Of a DNA stretch of 64,000 nucleotides, positions 16,896-26,985 are shown piece by piece (within the stretch, counting starts at the first letter, position 1; the number at the start of each line of letters is the position of its first letter). The stretch lies in contig PGZL01000009.1 in assembly GCA_002840095.1 (NCBI GenBank), forward strand, positions 80,529 to 144,528, read 5' to 3'. A model generated the notes under the pieces. It saw only the letters and a list, made by a program, of their open reading frames with translations. It was not told where the DNA came from and ran no database searches. Source of the DNA: Gammaproteobacteria bacterium HGW-Gammaproteobacteria-1 (lineage in GTDB: Bacteria > Pseudomonadota > Gammaproteobacteria > Thiohalomonadales > Thiohalomonadaceae). A program made the position numbers and the translations under genes.

Positions 16896-17156
16896 TTAGG
16901 GGGTGACGCGCATATCCAGCAGCGGATCTCTGGGCGGCATCTGCAGATAGAAGCCCTTCTCCTGCAGGCCGGCGATGACCTCGGCGCTGTCGGCGCGGGC
17001 CAGTTTGCGCTCGGGGGTCAGTTCCAGCTCCATCACGAAGGCCGCGGTGCCCATGGTCTCCATCAGAATGGCCGGCACCTCGGCGAAATCGTCCTGCTTC
17101 GGCAGGTAGAGGTAGAGCTGTTCCTTCTTGCTGCTTTTGTAGATGTAGCACTTCAT
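16896..17156 (-). CDS. YcgL domain protein
   Basis: An 86-residue protein. The N-terminal MKCYIYKSSKKEQLYLYLPK, a central VMELELTPERKLARA and C-terminal GFYLQMPPRD are characteristic of the YcgL family, which is almost confined to gammaproteobacteria. No enzyme activity is established. It lies 22 bases downstream of the antiporter gene on the same strand, so the two are probably co-transcribed. Its presence supports the taxonomic placement. Confidence 0.92.
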   Translation of the reverse strand: MKCYIYKSSKKEQLYLYLPKQDDFAEVPAILMETMGTAAFVMELELTPERKLARADSAEVIAGLQEKGFYLQMPPRDPLLDMRVTP

Positions 17157-17178
17157 GGTTCGGGTTCCGTTTGGGGTC

Positions 17179-18984
17179 TCAGGCCGGGGTGGACACGGTC
17201 AGGCCGGGATCGGGGCGCAGGGGCTGTTTCTCCGTTGCTGCCGGATGCAGGGCGATGAGCAGCTCTCCCGCCTGCGGCTGCACCGTGCCGCCGCTGACCA
17301 CGTGCAGCGCGCCCTGCGCGGTCAGCAGGAACAGGGGCAGCAGCCGGTCGTGCTGTTCCACCTCTTCCGGCGTATAGGCGCGGATCTCGCCGCCGCGGCC
17401 CAGCAGTCCGCCCAGCTGCGTCAGGGTGAGTTCGCCGCCGAACAGGCGGGTGGCGGCGTACTGCCGGCCGATGGCGCTCTTGCCCACGGCGCGTCGTTCC
17501 TCCGCGGTGAGCAGGGAGTAGACGCGGCCGCCGAATTCGCTACCGTAGCGCTGGCAGGCCAGGGCGTTGAGCGCGGGCCGGTGGGACATGGCGAGCAGGT
17601 GGCCGATGCCGACGAGATCCAGGCTGCGGTCGGCCTGTTCGGAGATTGGGTTGCCGAGATAGGTGGCGAGGCCGTCCATGCGCGCCTGCTGGATGTCCTC
17701 CCAGTCGGTGTCGGCCAGCACCGCGCGCACCCCCTGGCCGTCGAGGGCGCGGGCGATGGCGCGGGCCACGGCGTGGGCACCGATGATCAGCACGCCGCGC
17801 GGCTCCGTCTCGGCCACGCCGAGCAGCCGTCCCAGCGGGTGGGCGGTGAGGTTTTGCAGCAGCAGCGACGCCAGCACCAGCAGCAGGGTGAGGGGCAGCA
17901 GGGGTGCAGCGATGCTCGCCTCGACCCCCGGCGCCTGCAAGGCGAACAGGGCCGCCACGGCGGTGGCCATGATGCCGCGCGGCGCAATCCAGCCCGCCAG
18001 CAGGCGCTCGCGCCAGCTCAGCGCCGAACCCAGGGTGGCGAGGATGACCGCCAGGGGGCGGGCCAGCAGCAGGGTGACGGCGAGCAGCAGCAGGACCTCG
18101 GCGGCAGGCAGCGCCAGCTGCGCCGGCTCCAGCTGCGCCGCCACCAGCAGGAGCAGCAGGGACAGGAGCATGGCGCTCAGGCTTTCCCTGAAGTCCACCG
18201 CCTCGCGCAGGGCCAGATCCTTCATGTTGGCTAGCACCATGCCCATGACGACCACGGTCAGGAGGCCCGCTTCATGTTCCAGCGCATTGGCCAGGGTGAA
18301 ATTGACCACCACCAGGGCCAGGGCGGTGACGTTGACCAGGTGGGGCGGCAGCAGGTGGTGACGCAGCAGCAGGGCCAGCAGGTAGGCGCCGGCGATGCCC
18401 AGGGCGCCGCCGGCCAGCAGGGTGCTGGCAAAGGCGAGCAGGGGATCGGCCAGCGGGGCGGCGACCACGCCGGCGTGGATCAGGACGGCGAGCAGGGTGG
18501 CCAGTGGGGCCAGGATGGCCGCCTCCTGGCGCAACAGGGCAGCCAGGCGGGGACCGGGCCGGGTGCGGCGCAGCAAGGGCAGCAGTTCGCTGCCGCCGGT
18601 CACCAGGGCGATGGCGCCGAACAGGGCGGCCAGGGCCCAGGGCAGGCCCAGCAGGAAATGGCCGGCGGCGGCGATGACGGCACCGTTGAGCAGGGCGCCG
18701 AAGCTGGCCAGACGGAATACGGCGCCGCCCAGGCCGGTGATATCGTTGAGCCGGAAGGTGAGGCTGCCCTGGAACAGCACCACGGCGACGGCAAGGGAGA
18801 GCAGGGCGGGCAACAGGTCGCCGAACAGGGCCGCCGGCTGCAGAAAGCCGTTGACCGGTCCCATTACCGCCCCGGCGCCGAGGAGGAGCAGGACGACGGG
18901 CAGGCGCAGCCGCCAGGCGAGCCACTGGCAGCCCACGGCGATGAATGCGATGCCGGCCAGGGTGATGATGGTGTGGTCAAACAT
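17179..18984 (-). CDS. CPA-type cation:proton antiporter with TrkA-N domain
   Basis: A 601-residue membrane protein. Residues 1-385 hold about a dozen hydrophobic helices of the Na+/H+ exchanger type (for instance AGWIAPRGIMATAVAALFAL around 330-350). Residues about 393-520 form a Rossmann TrkA-N domain (GVLIIGAHAVARAIARALDG), which in related transporters binds nucleotide and gates transport. A C-terminal region to 601 resembles a small regulatory domain. It would exchange Na+ or K+ for protons across the inner membrane; the ion is not evident. The Rossmann glycine pattern is GAHAVA rather than GxGxxG, so nucleotide binding may be altered. Confidence 0.87.
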   Translation of the reverse strand: MFDHTIITLAGIAFIAVGCQWLAWRLRLPVVLLLLGAGAVMGPVNGFLQPAALFGDLLPALLSLAVAVVLFQGSLTFRLNDITGLGGAVFRLASFGALLNGAVIAAAGHFLLGLPWALAALFGAIALVTGGSELLPLLRRTRPGPRLAALLRQEAAILAPLATLLAVLIHAGVVAAPLADPLLAFASTLLAGGALGIAGAYLLALLLRHHLLPPHLVNVTALALVVVNFTLANALEHEAGLLTVVVMGMVLANMKDLALREAVDFRESLSAMLLSLLLLLVAAQLEPAQLALPAAEVLLLLAVTLLLARPLAVILATLGSALSWRERLLAGWIAPRGIMATAVAALFALQAPGVEASIAAPLLPLTLLLVLASLLLQNLTAHPLGRLLGVAETEPRGVLIIGAHAVARAIARALDGQGVRAVLADTDWEDIQQARMDGLATYLGNPISEQADRSLDLVGIGHLLAMSHRPALNALACQRYGSEFGGRVYSLLTAEERRAVGKSAIGRQYAATRLFGGELTLTQLGGLLGRGGEIRAYTPEEVEQHDRLLPLFLLTAQGALHVVSGGTVQPQAGELLIALHPAATEKQPLRPDPGLTVSTPA

Positions 18985-19079
18985 GGGTGAACGGCGTCCT
19001 CGGCATCAACCCGCCGGGTGTCCGGCAGGGGCGGCAAGTTTAGCGTTTCGCCGCAGGCGAGGGGAAGCAGCAGGCGGCG

Positions 19080-19289
19080 TCACGCCGGGACTTGCTGCTC
19101 CACTTCGGTCACTTTCTGACCCAGGCCGTCCAGTTCGTTGCGCACCCGCTCCAGGTTGGCGATGAGATCGCGCATGGCCTGGTTCTGGGGTGGGCCGTCC
19201 TGCTCCATGCCGCTGAGCAGTTCGATGGCGGTGGTGACGCAGAAACTGGCGTCGGAGATGTCGTGGCGGATGTTGTCGTAGCTGTTCAT
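19080..19289 (-). CDS. Small hypothetical protein
   Basis: A 69-residue acidic protein with a predicted helical, possibly coiled-coil C-terminal half (LIANLERVRNELDGLGQKVTEVEQ). I do not recognise it; the size and helices are compatible with a small accessory or antitoxin-like protein, but nothing specific supports that. It is divergent from soxB and 95 bases upstream of the antiporter gene. Confidence 0.5.
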   Translation of the reverse strand: MNSYDNIRHDISDASFCVTTAIELLSGMEQDGPPQNQAMRDLIANLERVRNELDGLGQKVTEVEQQVPA

Positions 19290-19466
19290 GGGGGGACCGC
19301 GTGCTGTATGGCGTAGCCACAGTATGGGATTTGCCGCGGCGTCCGTCCACCGAGCTAAATTCTCAACAATCCGCCCCGCCGTGGAATAATTCCGCTTCCT
19401 GCCGCCACTCTAGCCACATACGCCGGTTCTGCCGGTCACCTATTAAAACAGTCCTGAGGAGTAGTA

Positions 19467-21227
19467 ATGTCTCTTACGCGTCGTCAGTTCATACAGTTGA
19501 TGGGTATCGCCGGTGCCGCCGGCATGGTCCCCGGCCTGGCCTTCGGCAAGAAGGGCGGCAGCGCCCTGTACGACATGCCGAAATTCGGCAACGTCAGCCT
19601 GCTGCACATCACCGACACCCACGCCCAGCTGCAGCCCGTGTACTTCCGCGAGCCCAGCGTCAACCTCGGCCTGGGCGGCTCCCTGGGCAAGGCGCCGCAC
19701 CTGGTGGGCGACAAGCTGCTGGCCCATTTCGGCATCAAGCCCGGCTCCATCGAGGCCCATGCCTTCAGCTATCTGAACTTCACCGAGGAAGCGCGCAAGT
19801 ACGGCAAGGTCGGCGGCTTCGCCCACCTGGCCACCCTGGTCAAGCAGATCCGCGCCGAGCGCGGCGACGGCAACTCCCTGCTGCTGGACGGCGGCGACAC
19901 CTGGCAGGGTTCCGGCACCGCGCTGTGGACCCGCGGCAAGGACATGGTCGGTGCCTGCAACCAGCTGGGCGTGGACATCATGACCGGCCACTGGGAGTTC
20001 ACCTACCTGGACAAGGAAGTGCTGGAGAACGTCGACGAGTTCAAGGGCGAATTCGTGGCGCAGAACATCAAGGTGAAGGAGGAGGCCCTGTTCGACGGCT
20101 TCCCCTCCTTCGACGAGAACACCGGCCACGCCTTCAAGCCCTACACCATCCGCAACGTCGGCGGCGTCAAGGTGGCGGTGATCGGCCAGGCCTTCCCCTA
20201 CACCCCCATCGCCAATCCCTCGCGCTTCATCCCCAACTGGACCTTCGGCATCCGCGACGAGGCGATGCAGGAGATGGTGGACAAGGTGCGCAATGAGGAG
20301 AAGGCCGAGCTGGTGGTGGTGATCTCCCACAACGGCATGGACGTGGACCTGAAGATGGCGTCCGTCGTCTCCGGCATCGACGTGATCTTCGGCGGCCACA
20401 CCCACGACGGCATGCCGGCGCCGTCCATCGTCAAGAACCGCGGCGGCCAGACCCTGGTCACCAACGCCGGCTCCAACGGCAAGTACCTGGGCGTGATGGA
20501 CCTGGACGTGCGCGGCGGCAAGGTGCGCGATTTCCGCTACCGCCTGCTGCCGGTGTTCTCCAACCTGCTGCCGGCCGACGTCGAGATGCAGGCCTACATC
20601 GACAACGTGCGCAAGCCCTACCTGGGCCAGCTCAACGAGAAGCTGGCCACCGCCGGCGAGCTGCTCTACCGCCGCGGCAACTTCAACGGCACCTTCGACC
20701 AGATCATCTGCGACGCCCAGCGCGTGGTGGGCGATGCGCAGATCGCCCTGTCGCCGGGCTTCCGCTGGGGCACCACCGTGCTGCCGGGCCAGGACATCAC
20801 CATGGAGCACGTGCTGGATCAGACCTGCACCACCTATCCGGAAACCTACGTGCGCGAAATGAGCGGCGAGGAGGTCAAGCTGATCCTGGAGGACGTGCTG
20901 GACAACCTGTTCAACGAAGACCCCTATTACCAGCAGGGCGGTGACATGGTGCGCGTGTCCGGCCTCGACTACGTGTGCGACCCGACGGCGAAGATGGGCG
21001 GCCGCGTCAGCGAGATGCGCCTGGACAACGGCAAGCTCATCGAGGCGGGCAAGAAGTACAAGGTGGCCGGCTGGGCCACGGTCGGTGCGCAGTCGCCGGG
21101 CCGTCCCATCTGGGAGATCGTGGCCGACTACCTGCGTGACCAGAAGGTGGCCAAGGTGACGAAGTTCAACACTCCCAAGCTGAAGAGCATCGCCGGCAAT
21201 CCGGGCATTGCCGGCTATTCCGCCTGA
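19467..21227 (+). CDS. soxB: Thiosulfohydrolase SoxB
   Basis: A 586-residue metallophosphatase-fold enzyme of the Sox thiosulfate-oxidation complex. It has a twin-arginine signal (LTRRQFIQLMG, cleavage near residue 27). Metal-binding motifs DTHAQLQP, GGDTWQGSGTALWT, SHNGMDVD and GGHTHDGM follow in order, then a 5'-nucleotidase-like C-terminal domain. In the periplasm SoxB hydrolyses sulfate from the SoxYZ-bound thiosulfonate. GAGGA lies eight bases before the ATG. No soxXA, soxYZ or soxCD is nearby, so the sox genes are scattered in this genome. This is the clearest evidence for a sulfur-oxidising lifestyle. Confidence 0.97.
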   Translation: MSLTRRQFIQLMGIAGAAGMVPGLAFGKKGGSALYDMPKFGNVSLLHITDTHAQLQPVYFREPSVNLGLGGSLGKAPHLVGDKLLAHFGIKPGSIEAHAFSYLNFTEEARKYGKVGGFAHLATLVKQIRAERGDGNSLLLDGGDTWQGSGTALWTRGKDMVGACNQLGVDIMTGHWEFTYLDKEVLENVDEFKGEFVAQNIKVKEEALFDGFPSFDENTGHAFKPYTIRNVGGVKVAVIGQAFPYTPIANPSRFIPNWTFGIRDEAMQEMVDKVRNEEKAELVVVISHNGMDVDLKMASVVSGIDVIFGGHTHDGMPAPSIVKNRGGQTLVTNAGSNGKYLGVMDLDVRGGKVRDFRYRLLPVFSNLLPADVEMQAYIDNVRKPYLGQLNEKLATAGELLYRRGNFNGTFDQIICDAQRVVGDAQIALSPGFRWGTTVLPGQDITMEHVLDQTCTTYPETYVREMSGEEVKLILEDVLDNLFNEDPYYQQGGDMVRVSGLDYVCDPTAKMGGRVSEMRLDNGKLIEAGKKYKVAGWATVGAQSPGRPIWEIVADYLRDQKVAKVTKFNTPKLKSIAGNPGIAGYSA

Positions 21228-21237
21228 CGACAAGCGC

Positions 21238-21278
21238 AATGGGCTCCACCGCCGTAGCGCGGCGGCGGAGCCCATTTC
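21238..21278 (+). terminator. Terminator after soxB
   Basis: A long hairpin with arms AATGGGCTCCACCGCCG and CGGCGGCGGAGCCCATT and a short loop, ending in TTT. It lies 11 bases past the soxB stop. Confidence 0.85.
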
Positions 21279-21404
21279 CTCACCGCGAATTCACACACTC
21301 TTTCCCGACAATTTTTTATGCTAGCCTAGGCCCACATCGGACCTGGGCCCCTGTGCCATGGCTGCGATTCCCGTATACCCGAAACCCGAAGCCATTCCTA
21401 TCTG

Positions 21405-24400
21405 ATGCGTCCATCATTCCTGTTCCGCAGCAAGACCAGCCTCGGCATACTGGCCGTGCTGGTGCTGCTGCTCGCCGCCCTGTTGTGGCGGCAGCACAAC
21501 CTGGAATGGACCGCGGCGGAACGGCACCAGCGCGCCCAGGTCACCGCGGCTGCGGATCTGGTGGCGGCGGCGTTGCGGCAGAGTGTCGTGGCGGGCGATG
21601 CGGCCGAGGTGGAACGGCTGGCCCGCATCCTGGCGGACGGGCGCTGGCTGGTCTATGTGCGGGTCTATGGCCGGGACCAGATGTTCGTGGAGACCGGTAC
21701 CCCGCCGGTGATCGGCGGCGCGGCCGCCCCGGCGCTGGTGGCCGATGCGCTCATTGCCGATGGCGACTATGCCTACGGCCGGGTCGAGGTGGGCCTGACG
21801 CCGCTGGTGGAGGCCCATGTCTCGCGCTGGTTCGGTTTCGATACCTTCGACATCATGCTGCTGCTCGTCGCCGCGGGTATGGGCGTCGCCTTTGCGCTGC
21901 AGGGGCTGCTGTTCCGTGATCTGCGCCGTCTGAAGGAGGGGGCGCGGCACATCGCCACCGGCGAATACGGCTATCAGCTGCCGGTGGAGGGCAATGATGC
22001 ACTGGCACAGGCGGTGGCCGCCTTCAACGGCATGTCGCGCAGCCTGCAGCAGGCCCACTCCCTCGACGTGGAACGGGAGCGCGCCCTGCGCCTGAGCGAA
22101 ATGCGCCTGGCCGAGGCACAGCGCATCGCCTCGCTGGGGCACTGGGAATGGAATTACGCTACCGATCGCATCTACTGGTCGGACGAAATCTACCGCATCT
22201 TCGGCCTGTCGCCCCAGGCCGTCGCCGCCACCTATGAGGACTTCCTCTCCTTCGTGCATGCGGGCGATCGCGCCGCGGTGCGCGAGGCCATCGATGCGGC
22301 GCTCACCCGGCAGCGCCCCTTCAACCTGTTGCACCGCATCGTGCGCCACGACGGCGAGGAACTGCGGGTGCGTCAGCGCGGCGAAGTGTTCCGCGCCGCC
22401 GACGGCACGCCGCTGCGCATGGTCGGTACGGTGCAGGACGTCACCGAGGTGCGCCGCGCCACGGAGGAATTGCGCAGCCAGCAATACTGGCTGGAGACCC
22501 TGCTCGATGCCATGCCCGACTTCGTCTGTTTCAAGGACGGCGCCGGGCGCTGGCTGGTGGCCAACCGTTTCGGCTTGCAGATATTCGGCCTGGAGGAGGT
22601 GGACTACCGCGGCAAGACCGACAGCGAGCTGGCGCAGCACAGCCGATTCTATCGCGACGCCCTGGAAGCCTGTGCCGACAGCGACGGCGCGGTGTGGCAG
22701 TCGGGCGAGTCGCAGTGGTCGGAAGAGGTGGTCCCGCGTCCCGACGGCCCCAGCCTCCTGTTCGAAATCACCAAGGTTCCGCTTTACAACGCCGACGGCA
22801 GCCGCAAGGGCCTGGTGGTGGTGGGCCGCGACGCCACCGAGCGGCGGCGCGCCGAGGCGGCCTTGCAGGAGAAGAGCCGGCAGATCATTTCCCTGCTGGA
22901 AAGCACCACCGACGCCTACCTCGCCGTGGATCGTCATTGGCACGTGACCTACTTCAACGCCGAGGCCGAGCGGCTGCTGGAGGTGACGCGGCAACAGGCG
23001 CTGGGGCAGGAACTGTGGGACGTGGCGCCGGAACTGGCCAGCAGTTTCTACAAGCGCTTCGCCCAGGCCCTGAAGCAGCAGCAGCACCAGCAGTTCGAAG
23101 GCTACTATCCGCCCCTGCAGAAATACTTTGAAACCCATCTCTATCCGTCGGAGGACGGCCTGTGGGTGTTCTTCCGCGACGTGACCGAACGGCACGAGAA
23201 CGAGGCGGCGCTGCGCGAGAACAGCGCCCGCAGCCAGGCGGTGCTGGAAAACATCCTCGACGGCATCGTCACCATCGACGGCAGCGGGCTGATCACCGGC
23301 TTCAACCATGCCGCCGAGCAAATCTTCGGCTACAGCGCCGCCGACATCCTGGGCAGGAGCGTGACCCTGTTGATGCCGGAACCCTATCGCAGCCAGCACG
23401 ATGCCTTCGTGCGGCGCTACCTCTCCACCCGCGACAACGCCCAGGCATTGGGGCGTTCGCGTGAGATGATCGGCGTGCGCAACGACGGCAGCGCCTTCCC
23501 GCTGGAAATATCCCTGTCCGAGGCCACCCAGCACGAACAGCCGCTGTTCATCGCGGTACTGCGCGACCTGACCGAACGGCGCACCGCCGACGAGAACATG
23601 CGCCTGGCGGCCAAGGTGTTCGACAACAGCGTCGAGGGTATCCTGGTCACCGACGCCGCGGGTCGCATCATGCGCGTCAACCGCGCCTTCAGCGCCATTA
23701 CCGGCTATGGCGAGGACGAGATACTCGGCAAGACCCCGGCGGTGCTCAAGTCCGGACGCCACGACGAGGATTTCTATCAGGCCATGTGGGGGCGCCTGCG
23801 CGCCGAAGGCAAGTGGCAGGGGGAGATCTGGAACCGGCGCAAGAACGGCGAGGTGTATCCGGAATGGCTGTCCATCAACCAGCTGCCCGACGCCAGCGGC
23901 CAGGTCAGCCACTACGTTGCCATCTTCAGCGACATCACCGAGAAGAAGGAGGCGGAGCAGCGCATCTACCATCTCGCCTATTACGATCCGCTGACCGAAC
24001 TGCCCAACCGCACCATGTTCCACGGCCGCCTGCTGCAGGCCATGGCCGAGGCCAAGCGCAACCGGCGCATGGTGGCGCTGCTGTACATCGATCTGGATCG
24101 CTTCAAGAACATCAACGACACCCTGGGCCACTTCATCGGCGACGAACTGCTCAAGGAAGCGGCGCGGCGCCTGCTCGACAGCGTGCGCGAGTGCGATACG
24201 GTGGCGCGCCTCGGCGGCGACGAGTTCGTCATCATGCTCACCGATCTGCATCACGAAACCGAGATCGCACACATCGCCCAGCAGGTACTGGCGGCGATGG
24301 GCGTGCCGTTCCAGTTGCAGGGGCACGAGGTGTTCGTGACCACCAGCGCCGGCATCAGCGTGTACCCGCTCGATGCCGATACGCTGGAAGACATGATCAA

Positions 24401-25295
24401 GTACGCCGACACCGCCATGTACCACGCCAAGGAGGCGGGACGGAACAACTACCAGTTCTATCGCAGCGAGATGAACGCCTCCGCCTTCGAGCGCCTGGTG
24501 ATGGAGAACAGCCTGCGCCGCGCCCTGGAGCGCGGGGAATTCGAACTGTATTACCAGCCGCAGAACTCGCTCAGCGACGGCCGCATCGTCGGCGTCGAGG
24601 CGCTGCTGCGCTGGCACCATCCGGATCTGGGGACGGTGATGCCGTCCCAATTCATACCGGTGCTGGAGGAGACCGGCATGATCCTGCCGGTGGGGGAGTG
24701 GGTGCTGCGCAGCGCCTGCCGGCAGATCGCCGCCTGGCAGGCTGCCGGCTACGGCCCGCTGCGGGTGGCGGTCAACCTGTCGCCGCGCCAGTTCTGCCAG
24801 AGCGGCCTGCTGGAGTCGGTACGCGCCGCCTTGCAGGACAACGGCGCCGATCCGACCTGGCTGGAACTGGAGATCACAGAAGGCAGCCTGATGGGCAATG
24901 CCGAGGCCGGCGTCGCCACCCTGCGCCAGCTCAAGGAGCTGGGCGTCTGGCTCTCGGTGGACGATTTCGGCACCGGCTATTCCTCGCTCAGCTATCTCAA
25001 GCGTTTCCCCATCGACACCCTGAAGATCGATCAGTCCTTTGTCCGCGACGTCACCTCCGATCCGGACGATGCCGCCATTGCCGGCACCATCATCGCCATG
25101 GGCCACAGCCTCAATCTGCACGTGCTGGCGGAGGGGGTCGAGGCGGAGGATCAGTTGCAGTTCCTGCGTGCCCACGGCTGCGATCAGGTGCAGGGCTATC
25201 TGTTCAGCCAGCCGCAGCCGGCGCAACGTATCGAACAGATGCTGGGCGAGGGGCGGCGGCTGGCCCTGGGACATATGCCGGAGCCCGGCGCCTGA
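21405..25295 (+). CDS. Membrane-bound multi-PAS GGDEF-EAL protein
   Basis: A 1296-residue c-di-GMP enzyme. Two membrane segments (about 11-29 and 147-168) bracket a small periplasmic domain, followed by a HAMP-like linker. Five PAS domains begin near residues 235, 360, 495, 608 and 735. The GGDEF domain (about 855-1015) has an intact GGDEF, preceded by an RxxD I-site (RECD) at the usual spacing. The EAL domain (about 1032-1280) has EALLRW and DDFGTGYSSLSYLK. Both catalytic signatures look intact, so synthesis and hydrolysis are both possible. The PAS stack suggests redox or ligand inputs. It appears monocistronic after the soxB terminator. Confidence 0.95.
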   Translation: MRPSFLFRSKTSLGILAVLVLLLAALLWRQHNLEWTAAERHQRAQVTAAADLVAAALRQSVVAGDAAEVERLARILADGRWLVYVRVYGRDQMFVETGTPPVIGGAAAPALVADALIADGDYAYGRVEVGLTPLVEAHVSRWFGFDTFDIMLLLVAAGMGVAFALQGLLFRDLRRLKEGARHIATGEYGYQLPVEGNDALAQAVAAFNGMSRSLQQAHSLDVERERALRLSEMRLAEAQRIASLGHWEWNYATDRIYWSDEIYRIFGLSPQAVAATYEDFLSFVHAGDRAAVREAIDAALTRQRPFNLLHRIVRHDGEELRVRQRGEVFRAADGTPLRMVGTVQDVTEVRRATEELRSQQYWLETLLDAMPDFVCFKDGAGRWLVANRFGLQIFGLEEVDYRGKTDSELAQHSRFYRDALEACADSDGAVWQSGESQWSEEVVPRPDGPSLLFEITKVPLYNADGSRKGLVVVGRDATERRRAEAALQEKSRQIISLLESTTDAYLAVDRHWHVTYFNAEAERLLEVTRQQALGQELWDVAPELASSFYKRFAQALKQQQHQQFEGYYPPLQKYFETHLYPSEDGLWVFFRDVTERHENEAALRENSARSQAVLENILDGIVTIDGSGLITGFNHAAEQIFGYSAADILGRSVTLLMPEPYRSQHDAFVRRYLSTRDNAQALGRSREMIGVRNDGSAFPLEISLSEATQHEQPLFIAVLRDLTERRTADENMRLAAKVFDNSVEGILVTDAAGRIMRVNRAFSAITGYGEDEILGKTPAVLKSGRHDEDFYQAMWGRLRAEGKWQGEIWNRRKNGEVYPEWLSINQLPDASGQVSHYVAIFSDITEKKEAEQRIYHLAYYDPLTELPNRTMFHGRLLQAMAEAKRNRRMVALLYIDLDRFKNINDTLGHFIGDELLKEAARRLLDSVRECDTVARLGGDEFVIMLTDLHHETEIAHIAQQVLAAMGVPFQLQGHEVFVTTSAGISVYPLDADTLEDMIKYADTAMYHAKEAGRNNYQFYRSEMNASAFERLVMENSLRRALERGEFELYYQPQNSLSDGRIVGVEALLRWHHPDLGTVMPSQFIPVLEETGMILPVGEWVLRSACRQIAAWQAAGYGPLRVAVNLSPRQFCQSGLLESVRAALQDNGADPTWLELEITEGSLMGNAEAGVATLRQLKELGVWLSVDDFGTGYSSLSYLKRFPIDTLKIDQSFVRDVTSDPDDAAIAGTIIAMGHSLNLHVLAEGVEAEDQLQFLRAHGCDQVQGYLFSQPQPAQRIEQMLGEGRRLALGHMPEPGA

Positions 25296-25493
25296 GCGGC
25301 TCCCGGCTTGAGGCCGGGGCGCTTATTGATTACTATCACGCCCCGTATGTTTATCACGCCGCCATAAAACACTCTCCGGTTTTCTCCTGTGGGCCATCGC
25401 GCCCACGCGCCGACGCCGTCCCCAAGCACCTTCGTGCCGCAGCCACGCCCCCTGGTTGTGACGTTCACTTGAATTTATGCAGGTTTTTTCTGA

Positions 25494-26972
25494 ATGATTA
25501 AATCCGTACGCAGCAGCTGGTTTTCCAATATCCGCGGCGACGTGCTCGCCGGCCTGGTGGTGGCGCTGGCGCTGATCCCCGAGGCCATCGCCTTTTCCAT
25601 CATCGCCGGGGTCGACCCCAAGGTGGGCCTGTATGCTTCGTTCTGTATCGCGGTGGTGATCGCCTTCGTCGGCGGCCGTCCCGGCATGATCTCCGCCGCC
25701 ACCGGCGCCATGGCCCTGCTGATGGTGACCCTGGTGAAGGAGCATGGTCTGCAATACCTGCTGGCCGCCACCCTGCTCACCGGCGTGCTGCAGATCATCG
25801 CCGGCTACATCAAGCTCGGCTCGCTGATGCGCTTCGTGTCGCGTTCGGTGGTCACCGGCTTCGTCAATGCGCTGGCGATCCTGATCTTCATGGCACAGCT
25901 GCCTGAGTTAACCAATGTGACCTGGCACGTCTATGCCATGACCGCCGCCGGCCTCGGCATCATCTATCTGTTCCCCTACATCACCAAGGCGATCCCCTCG
26001 CCGCTGGTGACCATCGTGGTGCTCACCGCCGTTGCGATGGTATTGGACCTGGATATCCGTACCGTGGGCGACATGGGCGAGCTGCCTGACACGCTGCCCA
26101 TCTTCCTCTGGCCCGACGTGCCGCTCACCTTCGAGACTCTGGCCATCATCTTCCCCTATTCGGTGTCGCTGGCGATGGTGGGCCTGCTGGAGTCGTTGAT
26201 GACCGCCACCATCGTCGACGACCTCACCGACACCGGCAGCGACAAGAACCGCGAGTGCAAGGGCCAGGGCGTAGCCAACATCGCCTCCGGCCTGATGGGC
26301 GGCATGGCCGGCTGCGCGATGATCGGCCAGTCGGTGATCAACGTGAAATCCGGCGGTCGTACGCGCCTGTCCACCTTGACCGCGGGCAGCGTGCTGTTGC
26401 TGCTGGTGGTGTTCCTCGGCGACTGGGTGGCGCAGATCCCCATGGCGGCCCTGGTGGCGGTGATGATCATGGTGTCCATCGGCACCTTCAGCTGGGAGTC
26501 GCTGCGCAATCTGCGCAGGCACCCGGCCAGCACCAGCCTGGTGATGGTCACCACCGTGGTGGTGGTGGTGGCCACCCACAACCTGGCCTATGGCGTGTTT
26601 GTCGGCGTGCTGTTGGCGGCGATGTTCTTCGCCAACAAGGTGGCGCAATACAAGTATGTGACGTCGGCCCTGAGCAGTGACGGCACGACCCGCACCTATA
26701 CCGTGGTGGGGCAGGTGTTCTTCGCGTCGGCGGACAAGTTCGTCGAGTTCTTCGATTTCAGGGAAGTGATCGACCGGGTGGTGATTGATCTGTGCCAGGC
26801 CCACTTCTGGGACATCACCGCGGTGGCCGCCCTGGACAAGGTGGTGCTCAAGTTCCGCCGCGAGGGCACCGAAGTTGAAATCATCGGCCTCAACGAGGCC
26901 AGCGCCACCATCGTCGATCGTTTCGCCGTGCACGACAAGCCGGATGCCGTGGACCAGCTGATGGGCCACTGA
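25494..26972 (+). CDS. SulP family anion transporter
   Basis: A 492-residue membrane protein. The SulP signature appears early ([21 protein letters not shown]), followed by about 11 hydrophobic segments. A C-terminal STAS-like domain (about residues 400-490: [20 protein letters not shown]) follows. SulP proteins move sulfate, bicarbonate or other oxyanions, and sequence alone does not give the substrate. In a thiosulfate oxidiser, sulfate or bicarbonate handling are both plausible. It is followed after 13 bases by a universal stress protein gene, a pairing seen for other bacterial SulP genes. The Shine-Dalgarno is weak and the upstream 200 bases are otherwise featureless. Confidence 0.92.
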   Translation: MIKSVRSSWFSNIRGDVLAGLVVALALIPEAIAFSIIAGVDPKVGLYASFCIAVVIAFVGGRPGMISAATGAMALLMVTLVKEHGLQYLLAATLLTGVLQIIAGYIKLGSLMRFVSRSVVTGFVNALAILIFMAQLPELTNVTWHVYAMTAAGLGIIYLFPYITKAIPSPLVTIVVLTAVAMVLDLDIRTVGDMGELPDTLPIFLWPDVPLTFETLAIIFPYSVSLAMVGLLESLMTATIVDDLTDTGSDKNRECKGQGVANIASGLMGGMAGCAMIGQSVINVKSGGRTRLSTLTAGSVLLLLVVFLGDWVAQIPMAALVAVMIMVSIGTFSWESLRNLRRHPASTSLVMVTTVVVVVATHNLAYGVFVGVLLAAMFFANKVAQYKYVTSALSSDGTTRTYTVVGQVFFASADKFVEFFDFREVIDRVVIDLCQAHFWDITAVAALDKVVLKFRREGTEVEIIGLNEASATIVDRFAVHDKPDAVDQLMGH

Positions 26973-26985
26973 GGAGAACAACAAC

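Noticed and set aside
21414..25274. A 1286-codon open frame on the minus strand opposite the GGDEF-EAL gene
   Set aside because: It exactly shadows a gene with many recognised domains; its sequence is a low-complexity Ala/Gly/His/Gln mix caused by high third-position GC.
25296..25493. A short hairpin (CCCGGC/GCCGGG) after the GGDEF-EAL gene as a terminator
   Set aside because: The stem is six bases and no T run follows; nothing else definite is visible in this gap.
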